A stretch of DNA of 64,000 bases from Armillaria gallica (GCA_037576215.1 JBANDB010000001.1:3100001-3164000), one strand, 5' to 3'. Positions 1 to 12,298 are shown, counted from the first letter of the stretch. The notes: generated from the letters alone by a model not told the origin. Made by a program: numbers and translations.

Positions 1-244
1 AAAGTCCGGTGTATAGAAACTTAGCTCAAAGCTAGGGTACAAGCATGTAGACTAGCTTACTTATATACAGTTCATCTGGTTCTAAATATATATGTGTCCA
101 TCTGTCAAGCAGGTGTCAGGTTGTATGGAAGTTGACTGGTTATCATGCGTCCTGGTGAAAATGTTGAAGTCGTACGATTTGGCGCTGGTCAGCCAAGGTG
201 CCGAGACAAGATAAGATAAGCAAAAAAGTGAATAAATCGTAACA
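1..244 (-). repeat. 3' LTR of Gypsy-1 (partial)
   Basis: This stretch matches 12932-13175 almost base for base and ends in TAACA at 240-244. About 132 bases of the LTR lie beyond the window start. I count eight differences from the other LTR. All are C/T or G/A transitions, and seven fall in a CpG of one of the two copies. Confidence 0.95.
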
Positions 245-256
245 TTACCCCCTTGT
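245..256 (-). other. polypurine tract of Gypsy-1
   Basis: On the minus strand the bases just inside the 3' LTR read ACAAGGGGGTAA. This is a purine run in the place where plus-strand priming occurs in LTR retrotransposons. Confidence 0.6.
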
Positions 257-327
257 TAAGGCAGGCATCCCGACTGCTGTTAATCTTCGTCTCCCGTTAG
301 TGGATCTTCTTTTAATGACTCGTTCTC

Positions 328-2160
328 CTAATATTCTTGAACAAGGTGGCCCCACAAGTCTTCTGGGGGGTCCTTAACCCGTTTCTGTTTCCCGTCTAGG
401 CGCTGAGCCAGGTAGGAGACCACTCTGTTGTCCGAGTACTCATGATCTAGGATTATGGTGACACGCTTGTTTTCTTGTGGTGTTACGATTTTCGGTATGT
501 CGACGCAGCGTATGCTGCTGGTCTTGTCTTCATACTCTTTGATCGCCTCCTGCACGTTTCCCATTTCCTCATCTCTAACCCAAGAGTTGTGCTCTCGTGT
601 CCATCCTTTCCATTTGACGAAGTAGTCGATGACTCTTCATGACCTCTGTCCTCGTTTTCCACAGATAGTATGTGGTCAGGAATCGAGGACTTCTTCAATT
701 TCGTATTCTTCTTCATCTTCGATGAGGTCAGGAGGAGGTGGTGGCGGGAGTTCCTGGTTAGGGAATGCCGGTGGTACGAACAGGGTTAACAGCTTCTCAT
801 TGAAGCATGGGTGAATCTTCCAGTGGGGCGGCAGCTTTAGCTTGTAAGCGCTGGTGCCGGCTTTGTCAATGATCAGGAAGGGACCGATGCGCTTGTCATC
901 AAGCTTCTTCTTTGGTCATGGAAGGTGAAGGTTCACGGCGTTGAGCCATACACGATCACCAATCTGGTAAGGATGGGCGGTGCGCTTCCTTTTATCATAC
1001 TGGGCTTTCATCCTTCCAGCAGCGTCTTCGAGTGCTTTTTGGGTTTCAGCATAGACAGTAGTCATGTTCTTGACGAAGTTTTCGGCAGTGGGGTTTGAGA
1101 ATGGTGATGATCTGGGGGAGTCGGGGAGGATCCTAGGGTGACGACCATAGAGGACCATGAACGGACTTTTGCTGGTCGCGCTATGAACTCGGTTGTTGTG
1201 CGTGAATTCGGTGAGTGGGAGCCAATCGCTCCAGTCAGTTTGTCGATAAGAGATGAAGATGTGCAGGTATTTTTTGATCTCTTGGTTGACTCGTTCGGTC
1301 TGTCCATCCATCTGTGGGTGAAAGGCCATGGAGGCATTCGGGGTGATGTCGAGCATTCGGTAAAGTTCCTTCATGAACTTCGAGACAAACTGTGGGCCGC
1401 AGTCAGAAATGACTACTTGTGGCATGCCATGGCACGCATAGACATGGTCGTGGAGGATTTGGGCCCAGCCTTCTGCTGAGAGTTCGACATTGCAGGTGAC
1501 AGGGATTATGGCTTTAGAAAACCTGTCAACAATCATTAGAAGGGCATCATGCCCATTCGAGTCGGGGAGTCCAGTGACCATGTCCATGGAAATGTGGGTC
1601 CATGGGCCGACTGGGACTTTGTTCGGGTGAAGTGGCATGGCCTTTGCTTGAGTGCTGCTCTTCATGCGCTGACACGTTTCGCATCCTTTGATGTATGCCT
1701 TGATGTCCTTCTTCATCTTTGGCCACCAATACTCTCTGAGGACTAGCTCCTTTGTCTTCTCGATTCCAGGGTGTCTGGCCAGGATGTGGTTGTGACTGTT
1801 CGCTATGATCTCGCCCCGTAACATCTTCTTGCGGGGTACATAGATCCTTCCATCATAGTGAAGCAGTCCACCTTGGCGGCTGATGCCTCATTTGTGGTTG
1901 AGGGACATGGCGATACTGTCATCCCACAACTCCTCCTGTCGCATAGCTTCTTCTACTCATTGGTGAACTTCACTGGTAGTGGGCATGACAAGGGCGTGGA
2001 AATGGTGCTCTTGGAGAATGGTGATGTCGCCATTGTCATCATGGCCCTGGTTGTGGTCTTGTCGTCGGGAAAGCAAGTTGGCCTTCACATTCTGGGCACC
2101 GGGCTTGTGGTGGAGTGTGAAATGATATTCGGCGAGCTCTGTTACCCAGCGGGCTTGTCA
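328..2160 (-). pseudogene. Gypsy-1 pol: integrase with C-terminal chromodomain
   Basis: The integrase inserts element cDNA into the genome. Visible are the N-terminal HHCC zinc domain (NSHNHILARHPG ... GCETCQ), the core with the catalytic Asp in SMDMVTG, the second Asp in VISDCGPQF and the Glu in GQTERVNQE. A chromodomain-like C-terminus follows (EYEIEEVLDS ... YFVKWKGW ... EHNSWV), which is expected to steer integration to modified chromatin. The frame is interrupted by TGA at 916-918, 676-678 and 637-639, and by a double TGA at 2158-2163 next to RNase H. Each stop stands where relatives have Arg. The second catalytic motif also has Cys for the usual Arg (SDCG for SDRG), another C-to-T change. 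A tail of about 75 residues follows the chromodomain and ends at 328. Confidence 0.9.
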
Positions 2161-3510
2161 TCAGTTCAGCTTTTGCAGGAGTCGGAAGTACTGGAGGTTC
2201 TGGTGATCCGTCCATATTTCCATGTTTTCCTTGGCACCCATGAGGTAATGGCGCCATTCGGAGAGCATGAGCATGATTGCTAGCAGCTCTTTGTCGTAGA
2301 TCTCGTAGTTTTGTTCTGTGGTGCTGAGTGATTTGGACATGAATGCCACTGGTCTCCACACACCGTTCTGCCTTTGGCTAAGTACAGTGCCTACAGCGCC
2401 TTTGCTTGCATCTGCTTCGACCCGGAAGGGGTCATCATCGGTGGGGATGGCAAGGATGATGTCCTCAGCCATGCATCGCTTGAGTTCTTTGAAGGCGTCA
2501 TCCTGAGCCTTCGTCCATTTCCATTCCACATTGCCCATCAGCTGGGTGAGGGGCTTGACAACCTTCGAGTACATCTTGATGAACTTCCGATAGAAGTTTG
2601 TGAAGCCTAGAAACAACTGGAGTTCTTTCTTGCGTCAGGGAGTCAGCCACTCGGCGATGCTGGTGATTTTGACTGGGTCCATTTGTACAGAGTTCTTGCT
2701 GATGATAACACCAAGGTACTCGGTCTCGAGGACCTCGAACTCGCATTTTTCCACTTTGAGGAAAAGCTTGTTCTCACAAAGGCATTGAAGGACATGCTTC
2801 ACGATCCGTCAGTGTTCGTGTAGGTCTTTCGAGAAGATCAGGATGTCATCGAGATAGATCGTGACCTTCCCTTCTCCAATGAGATCGTGGAAGATGCCGT
2901 TCATCATCCATTGGAACGTGGCGGGCAAATTGGTGAGCCCGAAGAACATTACAGTTGGCTCGAAGAGCCCTTGGTTCATGCGGAAGGTGGCCTTTTCTTC
3001 GTCTCCTTCCTTGATCCGGACGTTGTTGTATCCCCAACGAACGTCGAACTTTGTGAAGTACTTGGCACCGCATAGCTTGTCAATGAGTTCAGAGATTAGT
3101 GGTAGTGGATAACAATTCTTGATGGTCATCTCATTGAGCTTGTGGTAGTCTTGCACGGGTCGTAGCATGCCATCCTTTTTCTTGACAAAGAAGAAGGGAG
3201 AGGCAAATGGGGACTTGGATGGGCGGATTCGGCCTGATTTCAAGTTTTCGTCGAGGAACTTGTCGAGTTGCTCTTGTTCGTTTTGGTTCAATGGATAGAC
3301 CTTGCAGTCCAAGGTTGACTTTGCGTTGGGGACAAGCTCAATGGCGTGGTCCCATGGCTTTCATTTGGGGAGTTCATCGAAGTTCTCTTTAGAAAACAAG
3401 TCATGGAAAGAGTGGTAGTGCTCTGGTACCATCTCTTTAAAGGTCTTCTTGGGTTTATCAGCATTGGCCTTGGCCGCAAGGTCGTTGGCATGGTGGAGGG
3501 CTCGGATCAT
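2161..3510 (-). pseudogene. Gypsy-1 pol: reverse transcriptase and RNase H
   Basis: The reverse transcriptase shows FFFVKKKDG, the [12 protein letters not shown] block and the catalytic YLDD box ([12 protein letters not shown]). RNase H follows with VEADAS, YEIYDKELLAI and WTDHQNLQYF. In-frame TGA stops occur at 3361-3363, 2809-2811 and 2635-2637, all where close relatives carry Arg. The N-terminal end continues into the linker after the protease (MIRALHHANDLAAKANADK), which is cut from the protease by the insertion at 3511-4393. The element cannot make this enzyme from this copy. Confidence 0.92.
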
Positions 3511-4393
3511 TGTGCTGCACCACATCTATGTGTGCACCAAATTTTAGCTTTCACCTTGATACAGCAACTAGGTGCTATGCTACAGCTACACTTTCACTCG
3601 CTGCTCCTCCATCATGCTTTCCTACCGCTCAATAACGGAATTCCTGCAGAATCCACCTGGGCAACCGCCCATCTGCTTTGCATCTGCCAAGCGATATGTC
3701 GTCCACCTGGCCATATGCTATCCGCCACGAAACCGCCTTGTTTCATGGGAATTTGACTAGCCTAGGCTCCAGGAGCTGACAGCTATCAACCTGAAGCGCC
3801 TGCACCAGCGGATGGCAGAAGGATCATCCTTGAAAGAGCAGACAAATTGGCTGACAGCGGATAGCCATATATGGCTATTCTTGAACCAGACCAGATGAGG
3901 AAGGTGTTGGAGAGTGCGCTTGATGATGCTAGAGTAGCTCGCGCTGTTGATTTCAGCGCGACAGCTTGTGTCAAATACCAGCTTTGAAGGTAAATTCAGG
4001 GCTATTGGAGCGGGCAGGTGCGGAAGCGGGGACTGGATTCAGATCTGCTACTATATAAGCACGCAGAATGTACTTAGAAAGTTAGTTAATCTCACTTGCT
4101 CATAGCACACTAAAGGAATAAATTCCACTACTCTCCTAAGCACATCTAGCTGCCTCTGAGCCTAGCATTGCGAGCGGATTGCCAGGGTTTCTCCTTTTCT
4201 CTTGCTATCCTCACACAACCGCTCTCTGTTCAGCATCCTAAGTGGACGCTTGGACTACTTCTTTCTATCATATCCACAGATGGAGCGGATTCTATCGGAT
4301 CCCTTCAGAGCGGGTGGTAACCCTCCTTGTGTATACAAAAGATCTTGCAGACATAGACGCGACTTTCTCTTACCAGAGAGTTTGCTAGACTTA
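3511..4393 (+). mobile_element. 883-bp insertion in Gypsy-1 pol, probably a solo LTR
   Basis: The protease-to-RT linker is interrupted here. Left of the block the frame reads MIRALHH and right of it EEELTM, which are adjacent in related elements. Only CAT is duplicated at the joint (3508-3510 and 4394-4396). The block starts TGTG and runs to TTACA, and it contains a TATA-like box (ACTATATAAGC near 4050) followed by a short leader-like stretch. These features suggest a solo LTR. The exact ends and the class are uncertain, and no coding sequence is visible. Confidence 0.55.
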
Positions 4394-4656
4394 CATCGTG
4401 AGCTCTTCCTCCATTCGTACAGCGAGAATAGTGTTGCCTTCTTCGAGTTCTTCGTCCCAGCAGTCGTCTGGGTCTGCATCGGGGAGCGAGATGGGGCTTT
4501 TGACGCACTGGCAGTGACCAAAGATGACGCTGCCGGTCTTCCAGTTAATGCTCAGGTTGTGGCGTTTGAGCCAGTCCGCCCCAGGGTATACATCCTTGTT
4601 TCCAAGGTTCGTGACGGCGAGGTCGATGTGTTTGTGGTGTTCTCCAATGGTGATGC
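4394..4656 (-). pseudogene. Gypsy-1 protease, C-terminal part
   Basis: The minus strand reads TIGEHHKHIDLAVTNLG, then DWLKRHNLSINWKTG. This is the second half of a retropepsin-like domain followed by an acidic linker (DADPDDCWDEELEEG). The N-terminal half, with the active site, is at about 8000-8200. The two halves were separated by the insertion at 4657-7954. Confidence 0.85.
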
Positions 4657-5137
4657 CACCCGATGTTGTCAGTTCAATGCCAAATGACTGTAACAAGACA
4701 GAAAGCCATTTGGCATTTTGTTGTCATGATACACAGCCACACTTTGGCCTATTTCAGTGTGCAGACAGCACTAGAAGGCATTTATCAATGACTATATCCA
4801 GCATCTTCACACATGAAATGGCAAAAGTGCATATTATCCTCACAAACCGTTTGAATTTTAAGAAACTCGCACCATTTGAGAAAATGCCGGCTTTGTAACT
4901 GATCTTAAACACAGCCACAGTTCAAATGGCCAGCTCAATGCCTGGGATGACATTGAGGTCAATTTCGCACCCTCCCATTCATTGCTGGGATGGGCAAAAA
5001 ATTGGGTGACCTAAAAATATAATTTAGAACCAATTCCGAATGCGACCCCGACCACAAGGGAGTACCGAACGTTGGATTCATCGATCGGGGTCAGGATGAC
5101 CTTTTTTCGGAAAGGGAAAAAAAATTATATTTCACAG

Positions 5138-5214
5138 GATTTGAACCCACACTACACCAATGGCAAGTATAAGTTGCAGCAATTAACCATTACACCAGGA
5201 AGACATTACAAGAT
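5138..5214 (-). other. tRNA-like module (RNA polymerase III A and B boxes)
   Basis: On the minus strand TGGTGTAATGG resembles an A box. About 45 bases later GGGTTCAAATCC is a near-perfect B box, followed by a T-run. I could not fold a convincing complete cloverleaf, so this is more likely a tRNA-derived SINE head or decayed tRNA than a working tRNA. It lies about 65 bp outside family X copy 1 and points away from it. The same arrangement recurs at 52285-52365. Confidence 0.45.
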
Positions 5215-5279
5215 GGTAAAATATATTCCACTTGTACATGTAAATTAAATATTAACAAAATTAAAAAAAAATACCCACC

Positions 5280-6640
5280 GTTGCAGTGAGCACTGTGAGC
5301 ATAGGCATCGTCGGAGGGTAAGGTGGGCATGCACATTGGGAGAACTAGTCTCCAGTACATCGAAACGAATGGCCTTGGGGCCCTCATGGCGGTCAGGACG
5401 TTGGTGGTACAGAGAAAACAGGCAGGGAGGCATCGATGCCATTTTCACGGCAATGGAGAGATCTGAGGAAGAAAAGGACCTCACCATTGGATTCTCCGAT
5501 GTCGAAAACGGGGGTGGTGAGGTCCTGGGGAGGTAACTAGGCTGTAGAGCTGAGAATGGGGCGGAAGGGGTGGGGATGGGGATTGGGTAGTGACCCACGA
5601 TGACCAGCGGATTGGGAAGCCTGGTGCACACCGGAATCGTGTTCCCCAGCCCAAGTAATGGGAGATACACGACTCTGGGGTCGTTGAGTTGCTTGGGTGG
5701 ACTGGGGCAGGCCGATGTTGATGTTCAGTGAGGCAGGCGGCGGTGGGCAGGCGAATTGTCGTGGAATAATGATTCTTGGCGCATTCACTGTGCCCTTGAG
5801 TCCTCGATTGATGCTTAGAAGGGCTTGGCCATTGTTGTTGTTGTTTGTTGTCGGCATCCCGACATTGGTCCACCATCCCGCTCGTCCTCTCCCGCCTTCC
5901 TACCTGCTCCGTTTCGGTTCTCCTTCGGCATCAGCCTTCCCCAAAACAATCCCATAGCCCCGCCTCAAAGGATAAACCCCTCCCCCCCTGCCGTCGTCCT
6001 CGTCGTCCTCGTCAATGTTGTTGTGCTTGTCGTTGTTCATGTGTTTCGTGGGAGTTCCTGCGCCAAGATGGTGTCCGATAACGAATCCTGGAGCATATTA
6101 CACACTGTTTGGGTGTGCAAAAGTCGTGCGTGACTGCGATTGGCCCCGATATCACTGTGGGGGGTACTCAATTGGTCAGGGTGGGGATGGGGATCATTTT
6201 AGTGGCTGTGGTGGGGTATGGGTGGCGTCGTGGTCGCTATGTAGCTTGCTGATGTCGTCGTTGTCACGGTGGATGTATGTATGGTCGTGCTGCCTTGAGT
6301 GAGGACTTACATGAGCCGTGTGGATAGATGTATGCAATCCAGGGCTCTTAGGGCCACCGGATGCTCTAAAAAGACCTAAGATAAAGTAAGAAGTAATAAA
6401 TTGAATGAAACATACCATTTTCACGTGTATCGAGATCGTTCTGCATACAACGGGAGTGTAGGGAGACAACAATGTGGTGGTGAAAAGAAGAAAAAGAAGC
6501 TGCACAGCCACTCAATCGCTGTGCGGTTTCATGGTCCGGGGTGATCAAGAGAGCAGAATGGGTGCTCGGGATGCATCCTCTGCTCGACTCTTGCACTCCG
6601 AGGTCTTGTGTACCATCGGGATAGTATACCATAGGTATTT
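5280..6640 (+). repeat. family X, copy 1
   Basis: Collinear similarity is visible to 35.8-37.3 kb (same strand) and to 50.7-52.25 kb (opposite strand). Shared landmarks are the GGGGGTGGTGAGGTCCTGG block near 5510-5530, a hydrophobic Val-rich segment near 6000-6050 on the plus strand (AVVLVVLVNVVVLVVV) and the GCACAGCCACTCAA block near 6505. A plus-strand frame covers about 5825-6133. It may code for a small membrane protein, but introns and ends are unresolved. Confidence 0.6.
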
Positions 6641-7954
6641 ATAGTACATGTATGTAATTTATAATAGATACAGAGCCTGAAAATCAATAATATATCATTC
6701 TTTATGGCACTTGCCTCACATTTTGGGCCATTTGGTACAATAAAAATTCACCATGCACTGCTAGGGCAGCTAATTCAACTAAATTTTGGTTCCATATACA
6801 AGGATATACATTACACTGTCTAGTACATGTGCCCGATCTACTGCGATCTGCGAATATATTTTTCATTACCCACTTTATTGCTTTCAGCATTGATAAGGCT
6901 GAAAGGATGCATCGTTTTCTGCCTGTTTCTTGCACTAGATGCTAATACTTTGCATTTTTTCGACTATGGATATACCAGAGCAATTGTACTATCTATATAT
7001 TGATCCCATTCTCATTGCCAATATACCATGGTTTGGCCATTTCTCATATCACAAAAGTGTGAAAATGTCGGATTTGTGTCCAACAAATGATATTATTTGC
7101 TTTTTTATATACTTTAAGTCAGTCTCAATGATCACAAGTATACTTTTCAAGTGTTACTAAATGAAATACAACTATACACATGAATTACGAGGCCCAGCGA
7201 GCCTTTGCAGAGGTTCAATCACCAATAATATTGCTTGTCGCTGCTCATTGAGTGCATCCGGCAAACTCCAAGCTCTAGAAAATTTATATTTATCTCACTT
7301 TCCCGCTACTATGACCCACAGCGATAATAGACTAAACTGAAATGCATATATGTTAAGAACAGAATATCACCTAACTCCGAAATTTTTAAGGTTTATGTGG
7401 TTTACGCTGATTCAAAGATTTCTGAGCTGCCGAATTGGGAATGATATGTTCACATGAATAACTACATCCCGACTGCATCCATCTACTACAGGCCGCGGAT
7501 TGGTGGGACCAATGTGGGGCTTAAAAATATATTATTTTTCCTGTGCCTTATTTTTTTTTGAGCCTGAATAATGAGTAGAAGGGTGCAATGGGTGGCCCAA
7601 CAGCCTCAATGGATTAAAAAGGGACGTCGCTGTTTGTGCTGATGATAAAACAACATAAGGTAAGAATGGATCAAGTGACTAAGTGATATGACATCGGCAG
7701 ACATGATTGCTGTGATACAGTGACTATTTTGTGATTAAATATGTGAGAATTGTGATGTGCTGTCAAAATGCACAGATTTTGACTTTTGCAAGGTCAGAAT
7801 TTTTTTTTCCCCCAGATCCAGGATGTGTAGGAATGGTAAAGGAGCCAAAGTACTAGATTGGGAGACAGAGGTGGCTGTGCATTATGACTGAGAAATGCCA
7901 TCTGCTTTGCTGTCTGATCACAGGTCTATTTGCCTGGAATTGAGGACATTGCCT

Positions 7955-9550
7955 GGTGATGCAGAGTTCTACGAACTCGGTAACATCGCCTCCCTTGTTT
8001 CTGGTCCCATCAGCGTTGTAGACCGGGATTGGGACCTTCGCTTTTTTCATATTGAGATTGTGTTCGCATATGTAGGAGCCATTGATAGCGCTCCTGGTGC
8101 AGCCGCTGTTGATAAGGGCCTTTGTGCTAAGGACCTTTCGCCCTGTGCAGGGTTTGATGGTTACGGGAATCATGAAGTCGCCTGAAGCGCCACGGATGTA
8201 GCGAATTGGTTCCTTGAGTTTGTAGAGTTGTTCGCATGTGATTTCGCCTCCCTGGCGGAGGAGCTGGAGCAACTCGTCAGAGAGCTCTCCGAGTCCATCC
8301 TTGTGCATCCATATGCAAAGGGCGGTGTGTGCCGCGTTGTTGGTTCGTGCTTCCTGGATGGCGTGTAGTGTCCAGTCGACTTTGAATGGTTTCATCCATT
8401 GGTGAGGGGCCTCCTGAACCTTCGCACTAACTGCTGCAGGCTTAGCTACCGTTGGTGAGGTCACCTCAACCCCCTCGTTAGAGAGAGATTTCGTGCCCTG
8501 AGTGGGTGGTTTGGGTGGCGTTGGGAGCGTCGTTATGTGAGGTTTTGGAGATATCGTTGGGCTGCACGAGGCGAGCCATTTCTGGAATGAAGTGTTGTCT
8601 TCATTGTCAGGAACTTCAATCATAGTTACCTGTGGCCCCCTCTTTACCGCCTGGGCACTAGCAGCTTCCTGTCCTTCGGCTTTCTTGTCGTCCTTTCCAG
8701 TCATGAGTGGGGAACCGGGAGTGCATTTCCGAGGAGCGTCGCCATGGCCACCACACGCAGAGGCACTGGACTTGACTTGGGCCGCAGGGGCGGACTTACC
8801 AGTCTCGTCGCCTACTCCAAGGCCTTTACAGGGTCCTTTCGGTCCCATAAGGACCTCTGTTGCTTTCAGGGTTCCCAATCTCCCTTCGGTCATCGGCAGT
8901 TCATGCTGCCGGGGGCACGGACCCCATGACTGGTCGTGGGAAGGGTCAGTCTGTCGGGAGACTGCATTAGCAGCACTTACTCCACCTGCTAGTTTGTCCA
9001 TCCTTGCGGTGTTCCCCAGTTCCAAGCCAGATTTTGCTGCAGCTATTTTCTTCGCTCGGGGGGCCGCTTCGTCACAGGGGGTGTGTCCCTCCGATGGAGG
9101 CACTTGGTCCCATGCCCCTCCCACTCGAGGCGTGATGGAGGGTAGCGATGTGGTGGTCACCTTTTCGATCAATGCGTTCACTCATAATGAGCTACTTGCC
9201 GGTCGATTAGCCAGTTGTGTTGCTGAGGTTTCCCCCACTTCAGCGTGCTCGTGCGTGTAGGGGCCTGCAACTATCCCCCGTTTAGGGGAGACATCTATAG
9301 AGTCATTAGTCAAGTCCATGTCCTGAAGGACATCGTATCGGTTGGTCGATTCTAAGGGTGCACTAGTGGAAGTCGTGAACTGGCATGTAGGCTGTGTATT
9401 GTCTGTATTTTTTGAAGTCATAGTAAAAACCCACCCCACACGTGGGGATGGGGGTATAGCCAAATGCGTAAGTAAAATGTCTGTATGTAAAAAACGATGA
9501 GACTGTCCAGCAGGAAGAGGGCGCGCACCTGTGAAGTCCTTGGTCGTCAC
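7955..9550 (-). pseudogene. Gypsy-1 pre-protease region and retropepsin active-site half
   Basis: A low-complexity Pro/Lys-rich N-terminal region of about 300 residues precedes a retropepsin-like domain with ALINSGCTRSAIN followed by PVYNADGT and VTEFVEL. The catalytic motif of the family is D-S/T-G. Here it reads N-S-G, so the catalytic Asp is lost, as expected from one G-to-A transition. A TGA at 9182-9184 again replaces an Arg codon. The C-terminal half of the protease lies beyond the 3.3-kb insertion. Past 7955 the apparent frame runs into that insertion and is not protease. Confidence 0.82.
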
Positions 9551-9573
9551 GGAGGAATCAGACTCCCAACGAC

Positions 9574-11097
9574 CTACTCTTTTACCTCCTCAATCTTCGT
9601 GGTTTCTGCCGTTGGAATGGCTTCCACTGCTTGTACCTCTTGATGTGCCTGTTTCTTCAGGCAGTCCCTGCTGAGGTGTCCCTTCTCATCGCATCGGAAA
9701 CACCTCCCTTCGTCCTTCTGCTTCTGCTTCTTCGCGTCGATCTGCATGGGCTCTCCTTGCCCGCCGTACGTCTTCGTTTTGACTGGGATCCATCGTCTCC
9801 CTGAGTGGCAGCTCTTGCCATCGTCAGTTGTCTTGCCCATTGAGGAACTTGTCGTGCCCCCTGTAGTGTTCTTGTTACTACTGGGGGCAGTAATCTGCTT
9901 CTGGTTCCCCGGTGGCCGTCAGTCGTGGCAGTCTTCTATCCTGTTGGCCTGGTTGTAGGCCTTGTTCTGTTGGCGTTCCTCATACATGACGAGGATACGC
10001 TCCTTCCAGTTGTTGTACGTATGAGAGATGTTCATCCCGATGCTGGCGATGATGGAGGTATAGCTGGAAGTGATTCCTGCACAGAGGGTGGCGACCATAT
10101 GTCCCCTGGGTCCCGTGTCGTCCCTTTGTCCAGCAAGCAAAGCTTCACGCTCGAGCTTCTGGGAATAGACGGTGGCTGGATCGCCCACCATCTTCAGCTC
10201 CTTCATTCTCTTCTCATACATTTCTTCAACTGCGTGGTCCCGAAACTGTTTGCAGAATTCGCGGACGAAGTCGTCCCAGTGTGGGTAGCGGTATCAGGGG
10301 CCTTCGATGCCGTGGTAGTCGTGGACCGAGAAGTCCTTGCATCGGTGGGTCCACCAGTCTTTGGCATGTTCTTCAAACAGGGAGGTGGCGAAGGCCACCA
10401 TGAAAGAGGAGATTCCCCAAAATTGATGTTGGTGGACCTCAAAGTAGGCATGGCAGTCGCCGATGAAGCAGTCCATGTCATCATGCTCCCCTTTGAACGG
10501 TAGGGGGCCTTTTATGAGGGTTGCCTTGCTACTTAGGAAGGCAGGTGGGTCGTCGGCATCCCATAATCCTACTGGCCCTTGGCCAGGTGGAACCCAGCCT
10601 GGGGGTCAGGAGATTGAGTAACGATCAGGATCTGGCCTGTAAGGCGGGGCATCTGGTTGTCCTCTCTGCTGTTGCTGTTGTCATAGCTCTGTCAAGTCGT
10701 CTTGGAGCTGTAGGTTTTCATCGCGCATCTGCGCCATCTGCTGGGCCATGGCATCCAGGTGTTCCTGCATCGTGGGCCCCGTTTCTTGCGGGTGCCCCCA
10801 CTCGTCGTTTATCTCCCCCATCCCTTCCATTCCTGCTCCTGCGATTACTCTGCTGGTGGAGGGGCCTTGGTATCCTGGCTGTCACAGGTTTAACTGGCAC
10901 AGCAGCGAATCCAGGAAGGGTTGGGGGAGTTGGAGCTCTTCTTCGAGGTCTCCGAATGTCTCCTGGTCGAGGTTAAACCCCTCATGCCTGTTCTTTTCCC
11001 AGGTGTTCCTGCTCCAGGACGGCGAGGGCGTTGAGGTCAGCTTCGATGTGTACCTGCTCGCTGATGGTCCTGGGGTGTAACCCATTGCATACGACAT
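9574..11097 (-). pseudogene. Gypsy-1 gag with CCHC zinc knuckle
   Basis: This is the nucleocapsid-capsid polyprotein. From N to C there is a coiled-coil stretch (HLDAMAQQMAQMRDENLQLQ, near 10700), a capsid-like domain (SLFEEHAKDWWTHRC ... WDDFVREFCKQFRDHAVEEM) and a zinc knuckle CFRCDEKGHLSRDC at about 9680. A TGA at 10294-10296 (GP-stop-YRYPHW) and one near 10885 replace Arg codons, and at least one frame change lies between 10480 and 10660. Pol follows in another frame from about 9550. The choice of 11097 as start is tentative, because the upstream membrane ORF overlaps it. Confidence 0.8.
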
Positions 11098-12298
11098 TAC
11101 TGGGGGAGGGGCCGGCCACGCTTCGGTCTCGGTTCATGTGGATCCAGGCCACGATGCTCGGTGTTCAGTCATCATAAATACTCCCCTCGGAGCTTCGTCA
11201 TCCCAGGGGTTGGTCCCCTTGTTCAGTGGCAAGGTAGAAGTCCATGTGGACTCGTGGGTAGTGCATGTGGGGCCATCTGGCCCAGGTGTCAAAGTCCTGC
11301 TGCCTGATCTCGCAGGCAGCGGTGACATGGGGGCCGAGAATTGCTCGGTCGACGTCTGCGAGGACTGGCCACTCATAGTCGAGGCCTTGGGAGTTGAGGG
11401 GGTCGTTCTCTCTTCAGATAGGGACCAGGTCAGAGAAGGGATCGGCGTGTCCCTGTACTCCAGGCTCTGATTCAGAGGCGTCGGTGCTGGAGTCGGAATC
11501 CTCCTCTGGCCAGGGGTCGAATCGTCGTTGTCGTGGCGCAGTGGGGAAGGGTATCGAGTTGGGCTCATCGGTGGGTGCAAATGGAAGAGAGCCTCTCAGC
11601 TCAAGGTGCCATGGCTGTGACCAGGGAAGTTCCTGGGCCATCTGTACCCAGTAGGGGGGAACTGGGTCTGGCTCTGGGGGAACTGCTGGGCCGGGGTCAT
11701 GTTCGAATTTGATGGGACAGTGCTGAACTGGGGCCAGCCAATTTTGTAGGAGGGCCAGGATGTGCTGTTGGAACCAGTCACTGATGGCGGCGTCGTCCTC
11801 TGGGCTAAGGTTGGGGTTTCCTCGCTCGAGTTCGGGGAAGGCGGGTCCTCTGTTGGGAGGCCATACCGCCCAGATCGGAACAGGTTGTTCGATCAGAATG
11901 GTGGGCTCAGGGGACTGCCATATCCTGCTCGGGCCTGGGGTTGCGTTTTGTCATACGTGCTCCCACTGCGGGGAGCGTTCATTGGAGGACAACCAAATAG
12001 TGATCGTCCTCTGGCGGGTGTGGGTGTCTGTTGATGAGAGGTGGTAGGATGCCATACTCGTCCGGCCCACTACTCGTCTGGGTTTGGGGGTATAGGGGTC
12101 GACATAGTGTTGTGGAAACAGGGCAGTTCTGAAATCGGTGCATGGGACCCTTGGTAGAAGAATCCCAGTTTGAGTGAGGAGATGCCAGATCTCCTCAATG
12201 TAGGCGATGGTGGTGAGGACTGTTAAGAAGATGAGGATGGCAGCTGCAAGGAGCGTGCCAATAATCGTTGTTTGGTGCGGGGTTAGGTCAGTCACCAT
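10973..12298 (-). pseudogene. extra long ORF upstream of gag in Gypsy-1, N-terminal membrane helix
   Basis: A single minus-strand frame runs from ATG at 12298 to a TAA at 10973-10975, about 440 codons. It is broken only by TGA codons (among them 11951-11953 and 11414-11416), all readable as mutated CGA. Residues about 10-35 are a strong transmembrane helix (TLLAAAILIFLTVLTTIAYI). A Pro/Trp-rich region follows, then an acidic Ser-rich stretch (EEDSDSSTDASESEPG) and a folded-looking part (WPVLADVDRAILGPHVTAAC). I recognise no family. The end overlaps the putative gag start in another frame. Its place before gag differs from the usual env position after pol. Confidence 0.6.

Larger units (their letters stand above)
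4657..7954 (+). mobile_element. 3.3-kb composite insertion with 8-bp target duplication
   Basis: GGTGATGC occurs at 4649-4656 and again at 7955-7962, exactly where the Gypsy-1 protease frame breaks. Joining the two sides restores a continuous protease reading frame. An 8-bp duplication fits hAT-type (or Mutator-like) DNA transposition. The two ends show a weak inverted similarity (ATGTTGTCAGTTCAATGCC against the complement of the right end), but no transposase frame is visible. Inside are a tRNA-like module (about 5140-5215) and copy 1 of family X (about 5280-6640). The rest, including 6640-7950, is AT-rich with nothing recognisable. Confidence 0.65.

Noticed and set aside
5138..5214. Functional tRNA gene
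   Set aside because: A and B boxes are present, but acceptor and T stems do not pair well and no clear anticodon arm is visible.
8592..9260. Long plus-strand frame opposite the Gypsy-1 pre-protease region
   Set aside because: The minus strand carries the retropepsin and pol continuity; the plus frame is an overlap artefact of a GC-rich low-complexity region.
9925..10503. Plus-strand frame of 192 codons
   Set aside because: It lies opposite gag capsid sequence that has clear family motifs on the minus strand.
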